Shown: positions 31,509-41,454, counted from the stretch's first letter. The stretch: 52,973 bases of DNA from Lacrimispora amygdalina (GCF_003432035.1 NZ_QOHO01000059.1:1-52973), one strand, 5' to 3'. Translations and numbers: made by a program. The notes: generated by a model from the letters alone, not told the origin.

Positions 31509-33293
31509 TTAAATAAGCTTTTTCATTTCTTCCAAAAGGCCTGAAAATACCAAAAGGGCGTCTTTAACCGGCTCTGCTGTGGACATGTCAACACCGCACA
31601 GTTTTAAAAGTTCAACAGGAGGCATGGAACTTCCTCCGCTTAAAAATTCATAATATCCCTTAACCGCTTTTTCATCCCCCGTTAAAATTCTGGTGCTGAT
31701 GGCCACCGCAGCCGAAAATCCGGTGGCATACTGGTAAACGTAAAACGGTGTATAAAAATGGGGAATTCTGGACCACTCGTAATCAATTTCAGGATCCACC
31801 ACCATTTCCGGACCAAAGTAATCGGCATTCAGCTGATGATACAGTCCACACAGCCTTTCCGATGTCAAAACCTCTCCCTCTGCCGCAAGGCGGTGGGTCT
31901 TGTCTTCAAATTCGGCAAACATCGCCTGACGGTACAGGGTGCCGCGGAAACTATCCATAAAGTGATTGAGAAGGTAAGCCCGTTCCTTCTTATCTTCTGT
32001 AATCGCAAGAAGATGTCTGATTAAGAGAGCCTCATTGCAGGTACTGGCGACTTCGGCAACAAAAATCTTATATCCTGCATCCACATAGGTCTGGTTCTTG
32101 TCAGAAAACCAGCTGTGAAGCGCATGCCCCATCTCATGAGCCAGCGTAAATACACTGTCAAGGGTACCGTTAAAATTCAAAAGAACATAAGGATGAACTC
32201 CGTAAACCCCCCAGGAGTAGGCACCGCTGCGCTTTCCTTCATTCTCATACACATCGATCCAGCGGTTCTCAAACCCCTCCTTTAAAAGAGACAGATACTG
32301 GTCTCCCAAAGGCTTTAACCCATCAAGAACCATGGTTTTTGCTTCTTCAAAGGATAGTTTCCGTTCTTCCCTGGAAACCATGGGCACATAAAGATCATAC
32401 ATATGAAGGGTTTCCACTCCCAGCGCTTTCTTTCTCAATGATACATACTCATGAAGATATGGAAGTCCCTCATGAACTGCCTGAATGAGATTATCATAAA
32501 CCTCTTCTGAAACTTCGTTCTCTGTCAGCGAATGTACTCTGGCTGAGGTATAGTTCCTTGCTTTTGCGTAAAACGCAGCCTGTTTTACATTGGAAGAAAA
32601 TGTAGCAGCCAGAGTATTCCCAAACTGCTTATAAACCCCATATAGACCATAAAATGCGGATTTTCGAACTTCCCTGTCCTGCTTTTCCATAAGAGCAACG
32701 TAATTGCCGTGGGTGATTTTCACAGGATTTCCGTTTTCATCTTTGATCTCAGGAAATTTGACATCTGCATTATTAAACATATTAAAAATTTCTGATGATC
32801 CTGAAGTTGCTTCCATGGAGCTGGCAAGCAGCGCTTCCATAGATGCCGTCAGCGTATGGGCCTTCTTTTTTAATATGATTTCAAAAGTCCGGTCATAGCG
32901 TTTCAGTTCCGGGACCTTTTGCCTGTATTCCTTTAAAAGATCTTCCGGTATGGTTATAATCTCCGGAATAATATAGGCTGACAATCCTGCAGCCTGATAT
33001 GACAGTGCCCTCGCTTTCGATGACAGTCCCTGATATCTTGAGTTTCCGGTGTCTTCGTCAGATTTCTGCCTGCCATACACGAATAATGTCTCGATCTTTA
33101 ATGATATCTCCTCATCAAATTTGAGACAGGAAAAAAGCATCTCGCCGGATTCGGCCAGATGTCCTTCAAATTTTTTATAACCTGAAAGCGAGCGTTCTGT
33201 TTCGCGGAATAAATCTTCCCAGGCCTCCTCAGACGGCAGTATGTCCGCCAGATTCCAGGTGTCGCAAACCGGTATTTCTTCTCTCTTTTTCAA
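31509..33293 (-). CDS. pepF: oligoendopeptidase F (M3 family)
   Basis: A cytosolic zinc endopeptidase that degrades short peptides. The zinc motif HEMGH is visible (TLAHEMGHALHSW) near residue 379, with the third ligand Glu in EVASTCNEALL. 594 residues, near the family norm of about 600. The start chosen is TTG at 33293 because GGAGG lies seven bases upstream; an in-frame ATG at 33338 has no ribosome site. Confidence 0.93.
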   Translation of the reverse strand: MKKREEIPVCDTWNLADILPSEEAWEDLFRETERSLSGYKKFEGHLAESGEMLFSCLKFDEEISLKIETLFVYGRQKSDEDTGNSRYQGLSSKARALSYQAAGLSAYIIPEIITIPEDLLKEYRQKVPELKRYDRTFEIILKKKAHTLTASMEALLASSMEATSGSSEIFNMFNNADVKFPEIKDENGNPVKITHGNYVALMEKQDREVRKSAFYGLYGVYKQFGNTLAATFSSNVKQAAFYAKARNYTSARVHSLTENEVSEEVYDNLIQAVHEGLPYLHEYVSLRKKALGVETLHMYDLYVPMVSREERKLSFEEAKTMVLDGLKPLGDQYLSLLKEGFENRWIDVYENEGKRSGAYSWGVYGVHPYVLLNFNGTLDSVFTLAHEMGHALHSWFSDKNQTYVDAGYKIFVAEVASTCNEALLIRHLLAITEDKKERAYLLNHFMDSFRGTLYRQAMFAEFEDKTHRLAAEGEVLTSERLCGLYHQLNADYFGPEMVVDPEIDYEWSRIPHFYTPFYVYQYATGFSAAVAISTRILTGDEKAVKGYYEFLSGGSSMPPVELLKLCGVDMSTAEPVKDALLVFSGLLEEMKKLI

Positions 33294-33433
33294 TGTGATC
33301 CCTCCAACTGCTTTACATGTGTTTATTCTATCACCCATATTTCAAAGAAACAATCAGCAATATGGAAAATATTTGATTGAATTTTACTGTTTTATTGTAT
33401 TATACTATACGAAAACAAATCAGGAGTAAAGCC

Positions 33434-34198
33434 ATGAATCTAATCCGAACAGCCAGTCCAGATGCCCGCCTGTCAAAAGACCTCATTCTACTACAGGAAG
33501 CCTGCAATCAGTATGATCATATTTCTCTCTCTTTTCCCCTGGAAGAGGACTGCATCTGCTGTTTATTATATGAAAATGAACGCCTCTTATCCGCTCTGAT
33601 TACTTTTTTTACTGATTCTGATACCATGGAATGCTACGGCTGTACCCTTCCCGGCGAACGGCAGAAAGGACATTTTACCTCACTCTTAAAAGACCTGGTA
33701 AATGATTATCCGGACTGCGATTTCATCTTTCCTGTTTATGAGAACTGCCAGGATGGGTTAAAGGCCATACAGGCCATGGAAGCTACTTTCTGCTATAAAG
33801 AATATTTTATGGAACTTTCCATACCAGAGTCAGAGAAATCCTTTTTTTTGAAAGGAAATAAAGATGGGAGCGTTTTAACCATTTCCTCCTTCAAAAACCC
33901 GGATGGTTTCCAATGCTATGAGTTTTTAAAGGACAACTCCGTAGTAGGAACGTGCAGTCTTGACATCCAGGAAAACAGTGCTTATTTATTCGGATTTGAA
34001 ATTTCCAAACCCCTGCGCGGGCAGGGCCTTGGAACTGCCTGTCTTAATTTATTCTTAAAGACATATGTTTCCCTTGCCGGTGATCAAAGAAAGGATATGA
34101 TTTATTTACAGGTTTCCGGTGAGAATTCTGCCGCTGTGTCCCTGTATAAAAAAGCCGGTTTTCACATCCGGGAGAGCCTGTCCTACTATTTGTACTGA
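33434..34198 (+). CDS. GNAT family N-acetyltransferase
   Basis: A 254-residue protein with a C-terminal GNAT domain: the acetyl-CoA loop PLRGQGLGTACL and the closing NSAAVSLYKKAGFHI. The N-terminal half looks like a second, degenerate acetyltransferase fold (GERQKGHFTSLLKDL), so it may be a tandem GNAT. CAGGAG lies seven bases before the ATG at 33434. It converges with another GNAT gene, separated by three bases. Substrate unknown. Confidence 0.82.
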   Translation: MNLIRTASPDARLSKDLILLQEACNQYDHISLSFPLEEDCICCLLYENERLLSALITFFTDSDTMECYGCTLPGERQKGHFTSLLKDLVNDYPDCDFIFPVYENCQDGLKAIQAMEATFCYKEYFMELSIPESEKSFFLKGNKDGSVLTISSFKNPDGFQCYEFLKDNSVVGTCSLDIQENSAYLFGFEISKPLRGQGLGTACLNLFLKTYVSLAGDQRKDMIYLQVSGENSAAVSLYKKAGFHIRESLSYYLY

Positions 34199-34201
34199 TC
34201 T

Positions 34202-34837
34202 CTAGCGCATCTCTCTTATCATACAGTACTGTTTTAAATGAAAATGCTTTTCCACCACACCGAAAAGCCGGAAACCAAAATGCTCGTAAAAGCTTACATT
34301 GCTGTGTTTATGGGTTTCCAGTGATATCATCAGATGATTTCTGTCTGCAAATTCTATGGCCTCTTTCAGCAGGCAGGCAGAAATTCCATGATGCTGCATA
34401 CTGGGCCTTACTGCCAGATAGATTATATGAAGCCGCTCTTCCTGGTGGAGCTGGTCGGTCCATCTGGAATTCAAATAATCCCTGCCATGAAAAAAATTCC
34501 AGAACGTCTTTAAGGTTTTGTCTTCCCGTATTAAATAACCATCTGTTTTCAAGGTCGCTGCTGCTTCTGCCAGGTAATAGTGAACCGGATCATAGACCTC
34601 AGATTCATCATCCACAACCATAATTCCGTTAATATCCGGACTGTCTGCATATATTTCACAGGTCTCAAAAAATTCTTCCATATCGCATTCAAACAATTCC
34701 GGGAGAAGTCGTTTTCTTGTATCCATATCCGGGATCAGATTGCAATAAAGCGGATCTTCCTTAAAACACTCCGTCAGCAGCTGCTTCAATTTCTCAATAT
34801 CCTTTTTTTCTACCCGGTACAATCGGTCACTTTCCAT
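34202..34837 (-). CDS. GNAT family N-acetyltransferase
   Basis: A 211-residue acetyltransferase. The acetyl-CoA site reads RPSMQHHGISACLLKEA, followed by LETHKHSNVSFYEHFGFRL, both typical of GNAT. The N-terminus (DRLYRVEKKDIEKLKQLL) fits the family start. It converges with the plus-strand GNAT gene. No substrate can be proposed. Confidence 0.82.
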   Translation of the reverse strand: MESDRLYRVEKKDIEKLKQLLTECFKEDPLYCNLIPDMDTRKRLLPELFECDMEEFFETCEIYADSPDINGIMVVDDESEVYDPVHYYLAEAAATLKTDGYLIREDKTLKTFWNFFHGRDYLNSRWTDQLHQEERLHIIYLAVRPSMQHHGISACLLKEAIEFADRNHLMISLETHKHSNVSFYEHFGFRLFGVVEKHFHLKQYCMIREMR

Positions 34838-34933
34838 AATCCTGCCTCTTTTTTATCTTTTTCACGGTGATTGTAGCACAATAATCCGTAAGCTTCAATG
34901 GATTTTCGCAGATATGGCTGCTTACTTCCCTGC

Positions 34934-34962
34934 TTGTATTTATCTTACCATTATTATATAAT
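34934..34962 (+). promoter_or_regulatory. sigma-A promoter of the PocR-domain gene
   Basis: TTGTAT (34934-34939), 17 bases, TATAAT (34957-34962), 40 bases before the start codon. Confidence 0.75.
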
Positions 34963-35001
34963 AAGAATGATAAAACGGTACCGCAAATACAAGAGAGGGG
35001 C

Positions 35002-35790
35002 ATGCATCATATGATCGATATCAGAAAGTTCGTTGATTTGAGCGCATTGCAGTCGATTCAGGACCAATTTTCAGAAGCGACAGGGTTAGCAGCAATCGCG
35101 GTGGATACAGAGGGTAAATACATTACAAAAGGCAGCAATTTCACTGATTTTTGCATGAATTACACAAGAAACAGCGAAGAAGGGGTAAAACGATGTGAAA
35201 CGTGTGACAAAGATGGAAGGGGAACTTATTTCTGCCATGCGGGGCTTATGGATTTTTCCTCTGACATTGTCATTAAAGGTGAAAAGGTTGGGGCAATTAT
35301 CGGCGGACAGGTTTTGCCTGCACAGCCGGATGAAGAAAAATTCCGTTCTATTGCCAGAGAACTGGGGATCAATGAAGAGGAATATATCAATGCACTGAGA
35401 AAAGTGCCCGTACGCCCGGAAACTACCATCAAGGCGGCAGCACAGATGCTTGGCAGTATTGTCAATCAACTGGTTAATTTAGAATACATACAGGCAATCT
35501 CAGGAAAAAGAGACAGCGTACTGGATTCAGAGATTGACAGCATCAAAAACTCTTTAAATGAAGTAACAGCAAAAACCCATGACTTGCAAAAGGTAGCCTC
35601 CATGGAGAATATTCTGTCTATTAACGCTTCCATCGAAGCAGCAAGAGCAGGCGAAGCAGGAGTTGGATTCGCTGTCGTGGCAAGAGAATTCGGGGAAATC
35701 TCCAAAAGCTCAGGGGAAGTTTATGAACGCATCCACGAGCTGGTGGCGGATATCCAGAAATCAGTCCGGAATTTAACTGAGATCGTGTGA
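35002..35790 (+). CDS. soluble PocR-domain mini-chemoreceptor
   Basis: A 262-residue protein in two parts. Residues 5-165 form a PocR sensory domain (RKFVDLSALQSIQDQFSEATGL, with Cys-rich CETCDKDGR and FCHAGLMDF and the GGQVLPAQP loop), a module that binds small ligands and may hold a metal or cluster. Residues 190-262 are a shortened chemoreceptor signalling tip ([25 protein letters not shown]) without membrane helices or HAMP. It would act in the cytoplasm. ATG at 35002 is close behind GAGGGG; an ATG at 35011 is an alternative. It stands alone between its promoter and a terminator. Confidence 0.85.
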   Translation: MHHMIDIRKFVDLSALQSIQDQFSEATGLAAIAVDTEGKYITKGSNFTDFCMNYTRNSEEGVKRCETCDKDGRGTYFCHAGLMDFSSDIVIKGEKVGAIIGGQVLPAQPDEEKFRSIARELGINEEEYINALRKVPVRPETTIKAAAQMLGSIVNQLVNLEYIQAISGKRDSVLDSEIDSIKNSLNEVTAKTHDLQKVASMENILSINASIEAARAGEAGVGFAVVAREFGEISKSSGEVYERIHELVADIQKSVRNLTEIV

Positions 35791-35813
35791 ACTTTCTGAT
35801 TTTTCATGATAAA

Positions 35814-35850
35814 AGGGCCTGCTCCGATTTCCGGTGCAAGCCCTCATTTT
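35814..35850. terminator. bidirectional terminator between the PocR gene and yebC
   Basis: AGGGCCTGC ... GCAAGCCCT stem, T run on both sides (TTTTT on the plus strand, CCTTTTAT on the minus strand), between two converging genes. Confidence 0.7.
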
Positions 35851-36578
35851 TATTCATCCCAGTTATGATAAGTCGCCTGTACATCGTCTTCCGCATCTAA
35901 AAGATCCAGAATCCGGTTCATCTTCTTTAAGGAATCTTCATCCGTCAGTTCCACCCAGGTCTGGGGAATCATCGTGACTTCAGCCTGAACCATGGGAATT
36001 TTAGCCGCTTCCAATGCTTCACGTACTCCGCTGAACTCCTCCGGTGCCGTGAGAACTTCGTAGCTGTCCTCTTCCTCTGAAAAATCTTCCGCACCTGCAT
36101 CCAGAGCAATCATCATGAGTTCATCTGCATCCATATCGCAGTCTTCTTTATCTATAATAATCTGGCCCTTCTTATCAAACATAAAGGATACACAGCCTGG
36201 AGTACCAACATTTCCGCCGCCTTTTGTAAACGCGTTTTTTACGTTGGCAGCAGTCCGGTTTTTATTGTCTGTCAGAGTATCTACGATGATCGCCACTCCA
36301 TTCGGGCCGTATCCTTCGTATGTAATTGTCTCATAGTTAACAGAACCGGCATCTCCGGCCGCTTTTTTAATGCCTCGGTCAATGGTGTCATTGGGCATGT
36401 TGTTGGCTTTCGCTTTTGCTATTACATCACGGAGCCTACTGTTGTTTGCAGGGTCTGGTCCGCCTTCTTTTACTGCTACTGCAAGTTCTCTTCCGATAAC
36501 AGTAAAAATTTTACCTTTCGCAGAATCGTTTCTTTCTTTTTTGTGCTTAATATTTGCGAACTTTGAATGTCCTGACAT
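35850..36578 (-). CDS. yebC: YebC/PmpR family DNA-binding transcriptional regulator
   Basis: A 242-residue member of the YebC/TACO1 group, known as regulators and, in recent work, as translation factors at difficult stretches such as polyproline. Typical start [57 protein letters not shown] and the C-terminal WVELTDED are all visible. The start at 36578 has AAAGGAG upstream; the ATG at 36590 does not. It stands alone. Confidence 0.94.
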   Translation of the reverse strand: MSGHSKFANIKHKKERNDSAKGKIFTVIGRELAVAVKEGGPDPANNSRLRDVIAKAKANNMPNDTIDRGIKKAAGDAGSVNYETITYEGYGPNGVAIIVDTLTDNKNRTAANVKNAFTKGGGNVGTPGCVSFMFDKKGQIIIDKEDCDMDADELMMIALDAGAEDFSEEEDSYEVLTAPEEFSGVREALEAAKIPMVQAEVTMIPQTWVELTDEDSLKKMNRILDLLDAEDDVQATYHNWDE

Positions 36579-36674
36579 CGTTTCCAACACTCCTTTTCTT
36601 TCTCTATTTCGTCCTCATTCATTCAAAAAAATAACATCTTTTCTATTCTATCACTATTTATATCATCTTGCAAG

Positions 36675-36738
36675 AAAAAACAATACACAGCCGCCATATC
36701 CTTCCTGTCTTATAACAGAAAGTCCTGGCAGCTGTGTT
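36675..36738 (-). terminator. terminator of the CNNM/CorC gene
   Basis: AAACACAGCTGCC ... GGCGGCTGTGT stem with inner CTTTCTG/CAGGAAG pairing, followed by TTGTTTTTTC on the minus strand. Confidence 0.7.
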
Positions 36739-36741
36739 TGC

Positions 36742-38148
36742 TTATGATTCTTTTTCTAAGTCCTTGATCTCGGTTTCCATCTTTCTGACCCCTTTTTCTT
36801 CCTCAGAAGGGACATCGGGATCTTCCTTCCATACCCGTACAGTCTGGATCATTTTATTTTCCACCTGAAGGATCTTAAAGCGGTAACCCATGATGGAAAC
36901 TTCCGATTCCTCCCCTTCCTGGGGAATCCGGTCCAGTCTGGAAATCAGCAGGCCATTTATTGTATCATAGGAGTCATAATCCTCCTCATCAAGCTCAATA
37001 TTTAACGCCCGTTCCACATCTTCCAGCGTCGTCATGCCATTCATAACGTAAGAACCGTCATCTGATGGCACAATAAATTCCTCATCCATATCATACTCAT
37101 CGAGAATATTGCCTACGATCTCTTCCAGAATATCTTCCATCGTTACAATACCCGAAGTCTGACCATATTCATCAACCACAATTACCATGTGGATCTTTCT
37201 GGACTGCATTTCTTTAAACAGCGTATCAAGATTTCTTGTCTCAGGGATGAAATGAGCCTCTCTTAAAAGCCCTTCGATCTCCCAGAGCTGCCGGCTGCCA
37301 TTGTCTTCTATCTCAGCTGCAATCAGCGCATCTTTCATGTGAAGAATCCCAATGATGTCATCCACATCTTTTCTATAGACCGGATACCTGGAATTATACC
37401 CTTCTGTCAGGATAAATTTCACCGCTTCTTTCAGAGTAATCTCACCATCTAAGGAAACCAGATTCTTTCTATGGGTCATGATATCTGCTGCTTCCTTGTC
37501 GTTAAGTTCAAAGATGTTGGTGATCATCTCCGCTTCCCTGGCTTCTAAAACACCCTGCTCATGCCCTTCATTTACCATGGACATAATATCTTCTTCGGTT
37601 ACGTTCTCACTGTCTGATGCCATATCAATGCCCATAATTTTAAGAACCATGAATGCGATTAAATTGGCAACCCACGCAAAAGGAATCAGGGGAATCATAA
37701 TAAAGGTCACTGCAGGAAGCATCCGGTATCCCCACTTCTCAGGATTCTCAGCTGCACAGCGCTTGGGGATAATAATTCCGAAGCTGATAAGCAGAATGAT
37801 TAATAAGGCGCCTACAAGGAAAAGACTGAAAAGGGATATCCACCGGTTGGGGCCGTCACTCCCCTTTCGTAATATCGCCTCCAGCGTAATTCCAAACTGC
37901 CCTAATACAAACGCTCCCGTCACCATTCCAATTAAGTTGGTTGTTATCTGAATGGTGTTAACAAATCTGGTCGGTCTGTTAACAATGTGCAGCAGCTTTG
38001 CCGCCTTCTCGCTGCCTTCTTCCATCTGATGCTCCAGTTCTGTCGTATTCACATTCTGGATTGCTGCACCAAATCCATAAAAAATTGCATCCAATACGAT
38101 AAAAGCAATAAAAATAATCACGCGTATAAGCGGATTGCCATCGTCCAT
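36742..38148 (-). CDS. CNNM / CorC-family membrane protein with CBS pair
   Basis: A 468-residue protein of the HlyC/CorC (CNNM) group. The N-terminal part has a membrane domain with several helices, including RPTRFVNTIQITTNLIGMVTG, the CNNM hallmark. It is followed by a CBS pair (about 215-335) with VVDEYGQTSGIVTMEDILEEIVG, and a C-terminal CorC_HlyC domain. Members take part in magnesium or cobalt handling; the older name hemolysin is misleading. AAAGGAG lies before the ATG at 12 bases. It lies behind the ndoA gene, 95 bases downstream. Confidence 0.9.
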   Translation of the reverse strand: MDDGNPLIRVIIFIAFIVLDAIFYGFGAAIQNVNTTELEHQMEEGSEKAAKLLHIVNRPTRFVNTIQITTNLIGMVTGAFVLGQFGITLEAILRKGSDGPNRWISLFSLFLVGALLIILLISFGIIIPKRCAAENPEKWGYRMLPAVTFIMIPLIPFAWVANLIAFMVLKIMGIDMASDSENVTEEDIMSMVNEGHEQGVLEAREAEMITNIFELNDKEAADIMTHRKNLVSLDGEITLKEAVKFILTEGYNSRYPVYRKDVDDIIGILHMKDALIAAEIEDNGSRQLWEIEGLLREAHFIPETRNLDTLFKEMQSRKIHMVIVVDEYGQTSGIVTMEDILEEIVGNILDEYDMDEEFIVPSDDGSYVMNGMTTLEDVERALNIELDEEDYDSYDTINGLLISRLDRIPQEGEESEVSIMGYRFKILQVENKMIQTVRVWKEDPDVPSEEEKGVRKMETEIKDLEKES

Positions 38149-38243
38149 CTGAAAAATCTACTCCTTTTGTTCATTTTCTTTCGTATTTTTTCTCACAACT
38201 ATTTAAGAATATACCATTTTATCAGCATTCCGTCAATGGTGAA

Positions 38244-38591
38244 CTATGTATTCAGTTCTAAGCTGACCCTTAATGCACAGTCCACTTCCTGCTGCAGTTT
38301 CTCATCAATATGACAGATCTTCTCTTTCAGTCTCTGCTTGTCAATGGTCCGCAGCTGTTCCAAAAGAATGACAGAATCTTTGATCATATCGCACTTTTTT
38401 GTATCCAGTTCCACATGGGTAGGCAGCTTTGCCTTATTCATTCTTGAGGTAATAGCTGCACAGATCACAGTGGGACTGTGCTTATTACCGATGTCGTTCT
38501 GTATAATAAGAACCGGGCGGATTCCGCCCTGTTCAGAGCCTACTACCGGTCTTAGATCGGCATAATAAATGTCTCCACGTCTGATTATCAC
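38244..38591 (-). CDS. ndoA: MazF-family endoribonuclease (NdoA)
   Basis: A 115-residue sequence-specific RNase of the MazF/PemK family. The start [23 protein letters not shown] (GTG at 38591, after GGAG) matches Bacillus NdoA/EndoA closely, as do [20 protein letters not shown] and [15 protein letters not shown]. An in-frame extension to 38672 is not supported by homology. It lies in the classic alr-ndoA order, but the antitoxin gene (ndoAI, CopG-like) usual between alr and ndoA is not present: the gap of 115 bases holds no separate frame of that size. The toxin may be held by an antitoxin elsewhere. Confidence 0.9.
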   Translation of the reverse strand: MIIRRGDIYYADLRPVVGSEQGGIRPVLIIQNDIGNKHSPTVICAAITSRMNKAKLPTHVELDTKKCDMIKDSVILLEQLRTIDKQRLKEKICHIDEKLQQEVDCALRVSLELNT

Positions 38592-38706
38592 ATTCTCACA
38601 CTCCGTCAATTTATTTAAGTCTATTATTGACCTACTTTGACTCGTGTATTCACTTAAGTTTTTCCGCCGCATACCTTATCATATGATACGGACATGGAGA
38701 TGGTTA

Positions 38707-39894
38707 TCACGCCTTTAAAAAGGAGCTGTAACAATCGTTAAAATAATCTTTGGTTCCCACCACTTCTCCGTGTTCTATATAAACCCTGGGCACCCGTTTG
38801 GTGATATCACATAGAATTTCGTAATGGAATCCGCCGCACCGTTCAGCCAGTTCTTCAACCGTAATCTGTTCCTCCCCCTGTCTGCCAACCAGAACCACTT
38901 CATCCTCTTCCTCCGCACCCTCAATGAACGTCACATCAACCATAAACTGATCCATACAAACCCGGCCAAGAATTTTAGCCCGCTGTCCTCTGATTAAGAC
39001 CTCCCCTTTTCCGGATAGATTTCTTGGATATCCATCTCCATATCCCACCGGGACTGTAGCGATCGTCATCTCCTGACCGGCAGTGAACGTTCCTCCGTAA
39101 CTGACGGAAGTTCCCGGCCCGATTTTTTTTATGTAGGAAATGGTGCTTTTTAATTCCATGGCAGGTTTCAGCTTTACAGGTTCTTTTTTTACTTCCCCGG
39201 AAGGATAGAGACCATAGATAGAAATCCCTGCCCGTACCAAATGAAAATTAGCCTCCTGCAAATCCAGAATCCCTGCGCTGTTGGAACAGTGGAGAATCGG
39301 GATTTTAATTCCCTTTCTGTCCAGCATTTCAACAAATTCCCGGAATTTTTCTATCTGGGCTCCTGTTGCTTTCTTATCCTTCTCATCTGCCTTGGCAAAA
39401 TGAGTGAAGAGCCCTTCTGCATAAATACCAGGCAGTCTGCAGATTTCTGCAGCCTCCCGGGCCGCCTCCTCTGTCACCGGATACCCGATCCGGCTCATAC
39501 CGGTATCAAGCGCCAGGTGCACCACAGCTTTCTTTCCTGCTTTCTCTGCCAGCTTCGAAAGGCGGACTGCTTTATTCAGCTGAAATACAGCAGAACTGAT
39601 ATCGTAATCCACCAGAAGCTTAAATCCATCGTAAGGAACCACTCCCAGAACCAGAACCGGCTTTGTGATTCCATGCTTTCTCAGTATGACACCTTCTTCA
39701 ACTGTAGCCACTGCATATCCCCACACATAAGGATCAATTGTCAGCGCCACCGGAACAGAACCATGACCATATCCATCGGATTTTACAACTCCGATCATCT
39801 TTGTGCCCGGCTTTAAATTTAATTTCATGGCTTCCATGTTATGCCGGATTGCATCTAAATCTACTGTTTCAAATACTCTTCCATATGTTTTCAT
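38707..39894 (-). CDS. alr: alanine racemase
   Basis: Makes D-alanine for peptidoglycan with PLP. Visible: VVKSDGYGHG with the PLP lysine near residue 38, HLALDTGMSRIGY, HCSNSAGILD, RAGISIYGLYPS and VSYGGTF with the second catalytic Tyr. 395 residues. It starts three bases after the NAD(P)HX-repair gene and is followed by ndoA, a clostridial and bacillar arrangement. Confidence 0.95.
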   Translation of the reverse strand: MKTYGRVFETVDLDAIRHNMEAMKLNLKPGTKMIGVVKSDGYGHGSVPVALTIDPYVWGYAVATVEEGVILRKHGITKPVLVLGVVPYDGFKLLVDYDISSAVFQLNKAVRLSKLAEKAGKKAVVHLALDTGMSRIGYPVTEEAAREAAEICRLPGIYAEGLFTHFAKADEKDKKATGAQIEKFREFVEMLDRKGIKIPILHCSNSAGILDLQEANFHLVRAGISIYGLYPSGEVKKEPVKLKPAMELKSTISYIKKIGPGTSVSYGGTFTAGQEMTIATVPVGYGDGYPRNLSGKGEVLIRGQRAKILGRVCMDQFMVDVTFIEGAEEEDEVVLVGRQGEEQITVEELAERCGGFHYEILCDITKRVPRVYIEHGEVVGTKDYFNDCYSSFLKA

Positions 39895-39897
39895 GAT

Positions 39898-41424
39898 TCA
39901 TTCCCTCATCTGCTCCTTCAATATTATATCGATCTCATCTGCCAGCTCCCTGGCAAGGAGACTGTAATCTCCGTATTTTTTCTTTCTCATATCTCCCGCA
40001 AGCCCGTGAAGCCATACCCCCAGTGCTGCCGCATCCGGCCCCTCCAGTCCCATTGCCAGAAGACCTGCAAGGATTCCGGTCAGAACATCCCCTGCTCCTG
40101 CCTTTGCCATGGAGCTGTTCCCGCTGCTGTTTACATAGGTTCTCTGATCATTAAGCGCCGCAACAGTCACTGCATCCTTTAATATGCAGGTGATACCAAA
40201 CCGGTCCGCATACTCCCTTGCCGTCTGTATGAGATGTTTTTTTATTAATTCCACTGCGCTCCCGGTCAGCCTGGCCATCTCTCCCAGATGAGGAGTAATG
40301 ATGATGTTATCTGTGTAATAACCGGTGAGCTCCGGATAAGAAGCAATGGTATTGAGCCCGTCTGCATCCACGATTACCGGAACGTAGGCATTTACAAGAA
40401 CGGATTCCACCAGATTCTTCACATAATCTGCCTGCCCCAGCCCGGGACCCAGGACAATCACACTGGCCCACTCACACTGTTCAATCAAAAGCTGCTCAAA
40501 GTTCTCCGTCTTCTTTTCTGCGTCTGATGAATGATAGGAAACGATAACGGCCTCAGGAAGTTCTGTCTGCAAAATCTCCCTGTTTTCTTCCACTGTAAAG
40601 ATCTTAACCAGACCGGCTCCTGTACGGTATGCTGCAAGTGCACTTAAAAATGCCGCACCGCTCATATTTTTAGAACCGGCAACCAGAAGCACTTTGCCAA
40701 AGCTCCCCTTATTGGAATAGGCGGGCCGTTTGGGAATCAGCGCCGTATCTGCCTTATGAAAGGTAAAATACTCTGTTTTTACATAATTGATGCTTTCAGG
40801 AGGAAAACCAATATCAGCCACAATGACTTGTTTGCTGTATTCTTTTCCAGGGTACAGCATGGTGCCAAGCTTTTCATAGCCAAATGTAACAGTTACGTCT
40901 GCCGGGATGGCAGCTCCCATAATCTGGCCTGTATCAGAATGAATGCCGGAAGGAATATCCACTGCAATTGTAAATTCCGGCCTGCACCCGGTTATGGATT
41001 TCATAATTTCCAGATGTCCTCCGAGAATCTCCCTGTCCAGACCTACGCCAAACAGCGCATCGATCAGCAGACTGCATTCTCCGGCTTTAAAACTGAATCC
41101 TTCCACCACGTCTACTCCTGTTTTTTCTGCAATGGAAAGCTGGGTTAAATATTCACTGCTTCCTTTCTCCTTTTTGCCGGCCAGAATAACCAGAACTTTA
41201 TAACCGCTTATATGAAGCATTCTGGCAGCTGCAATTCCGTCAGCTCCGTTGTTGCCGCTGCCGCACAGCACCCAGACAGGATCCGTCTGTTTCACATGAT
41301 TTACGGCTTCTTTAAAAACGGCCAGGGCTGCCCGTTCCATCAGTACCAGTGAGGGAATTCCAATCTGTTCTATGGTATATTGGTCCACACGTTTCATCTG
41401 TTCTCCCGTTACCAGATATCTCAT
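39898..41424 (-). CDS. nnrE-nnrD: bifunctional NAD(P)HX epimerase / dehydratase
   Basis: Repairs hydrated NADH/NADPH. The N-terminal half (1-210) is the YjeF-N epimerase with CGSGNNGADGIAAAR and VAVDIPSGIHSDTG. The C-terminal half (220-508) is the ADP/ATP-dependent dehydratase, with VLLVAGSKNMSGAA and the phosphate loop AGAGDVLTGILAGLLA. 508 residues from the start at 41424, chosen for GGCGGG upstream. It is cotranscribed with alr, three bases downstream, and preceded by the redox regulator rex. Confidence 0.94.
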   Translation of the reverse strand: MRYLVTGEQMKRVDQYTIEQIGIPSLVLMERAALAVFKEAVNHVKQTDPVWVLCGSGNNGADGIAAARMLHISGYKVLVILAGKKEKGSSEYLTQLSIAEKTGVDVVEGFSFKAGECSLLIDALFGVGLDREILGGHLEIMKSITGCRPEFTIAVDIPSGIHSDTGQIMGAAIPADVTVTFGYEKLGTMLYPGKEYSKQVIVADIGFPPESINYVKTEYFTFHKADTALIPKRPAYSNKGSFGKVLLVAGSKNMSGAAFLSALAAYRTGAGLVKIFTVEENREILQTELPEAVIVSYHSSDAEKKTENFEQLLIEQCEWASVIVLGPGLGQADYVKNLVESVLVNAYVPVIVDADGLNTIASYPELTGYYTDNIIITPHLGEMARLTGSAVELIKKHLIQTAREYADRFGITCILKDAVTVAALNDQRTYVNSSGNSSMAKAGAGDVLTGILAGLLAMGLEGPDAAALGVWLHGLAGDMRKKKYGDYSLLARELADEIDIILKEQMRE

Positions 41425-41454
41425 ACTGTACCCGCCTTTCACGATAGCAAACAA

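Noticed and set aside
38592-38672. 27-codon in-frame extension of ndoA as a fused antitoxin
   Set aside because: The family start aligns with the GTG at 38591, which has a ribosome site; the extension has no antitoxin motif.
39241-39816. 191-residue open frame antisense to alr
   Set aside because: Shadow of the alr coding strand; no ribosome site and Cys/His-rich composition typical of antisense frames.
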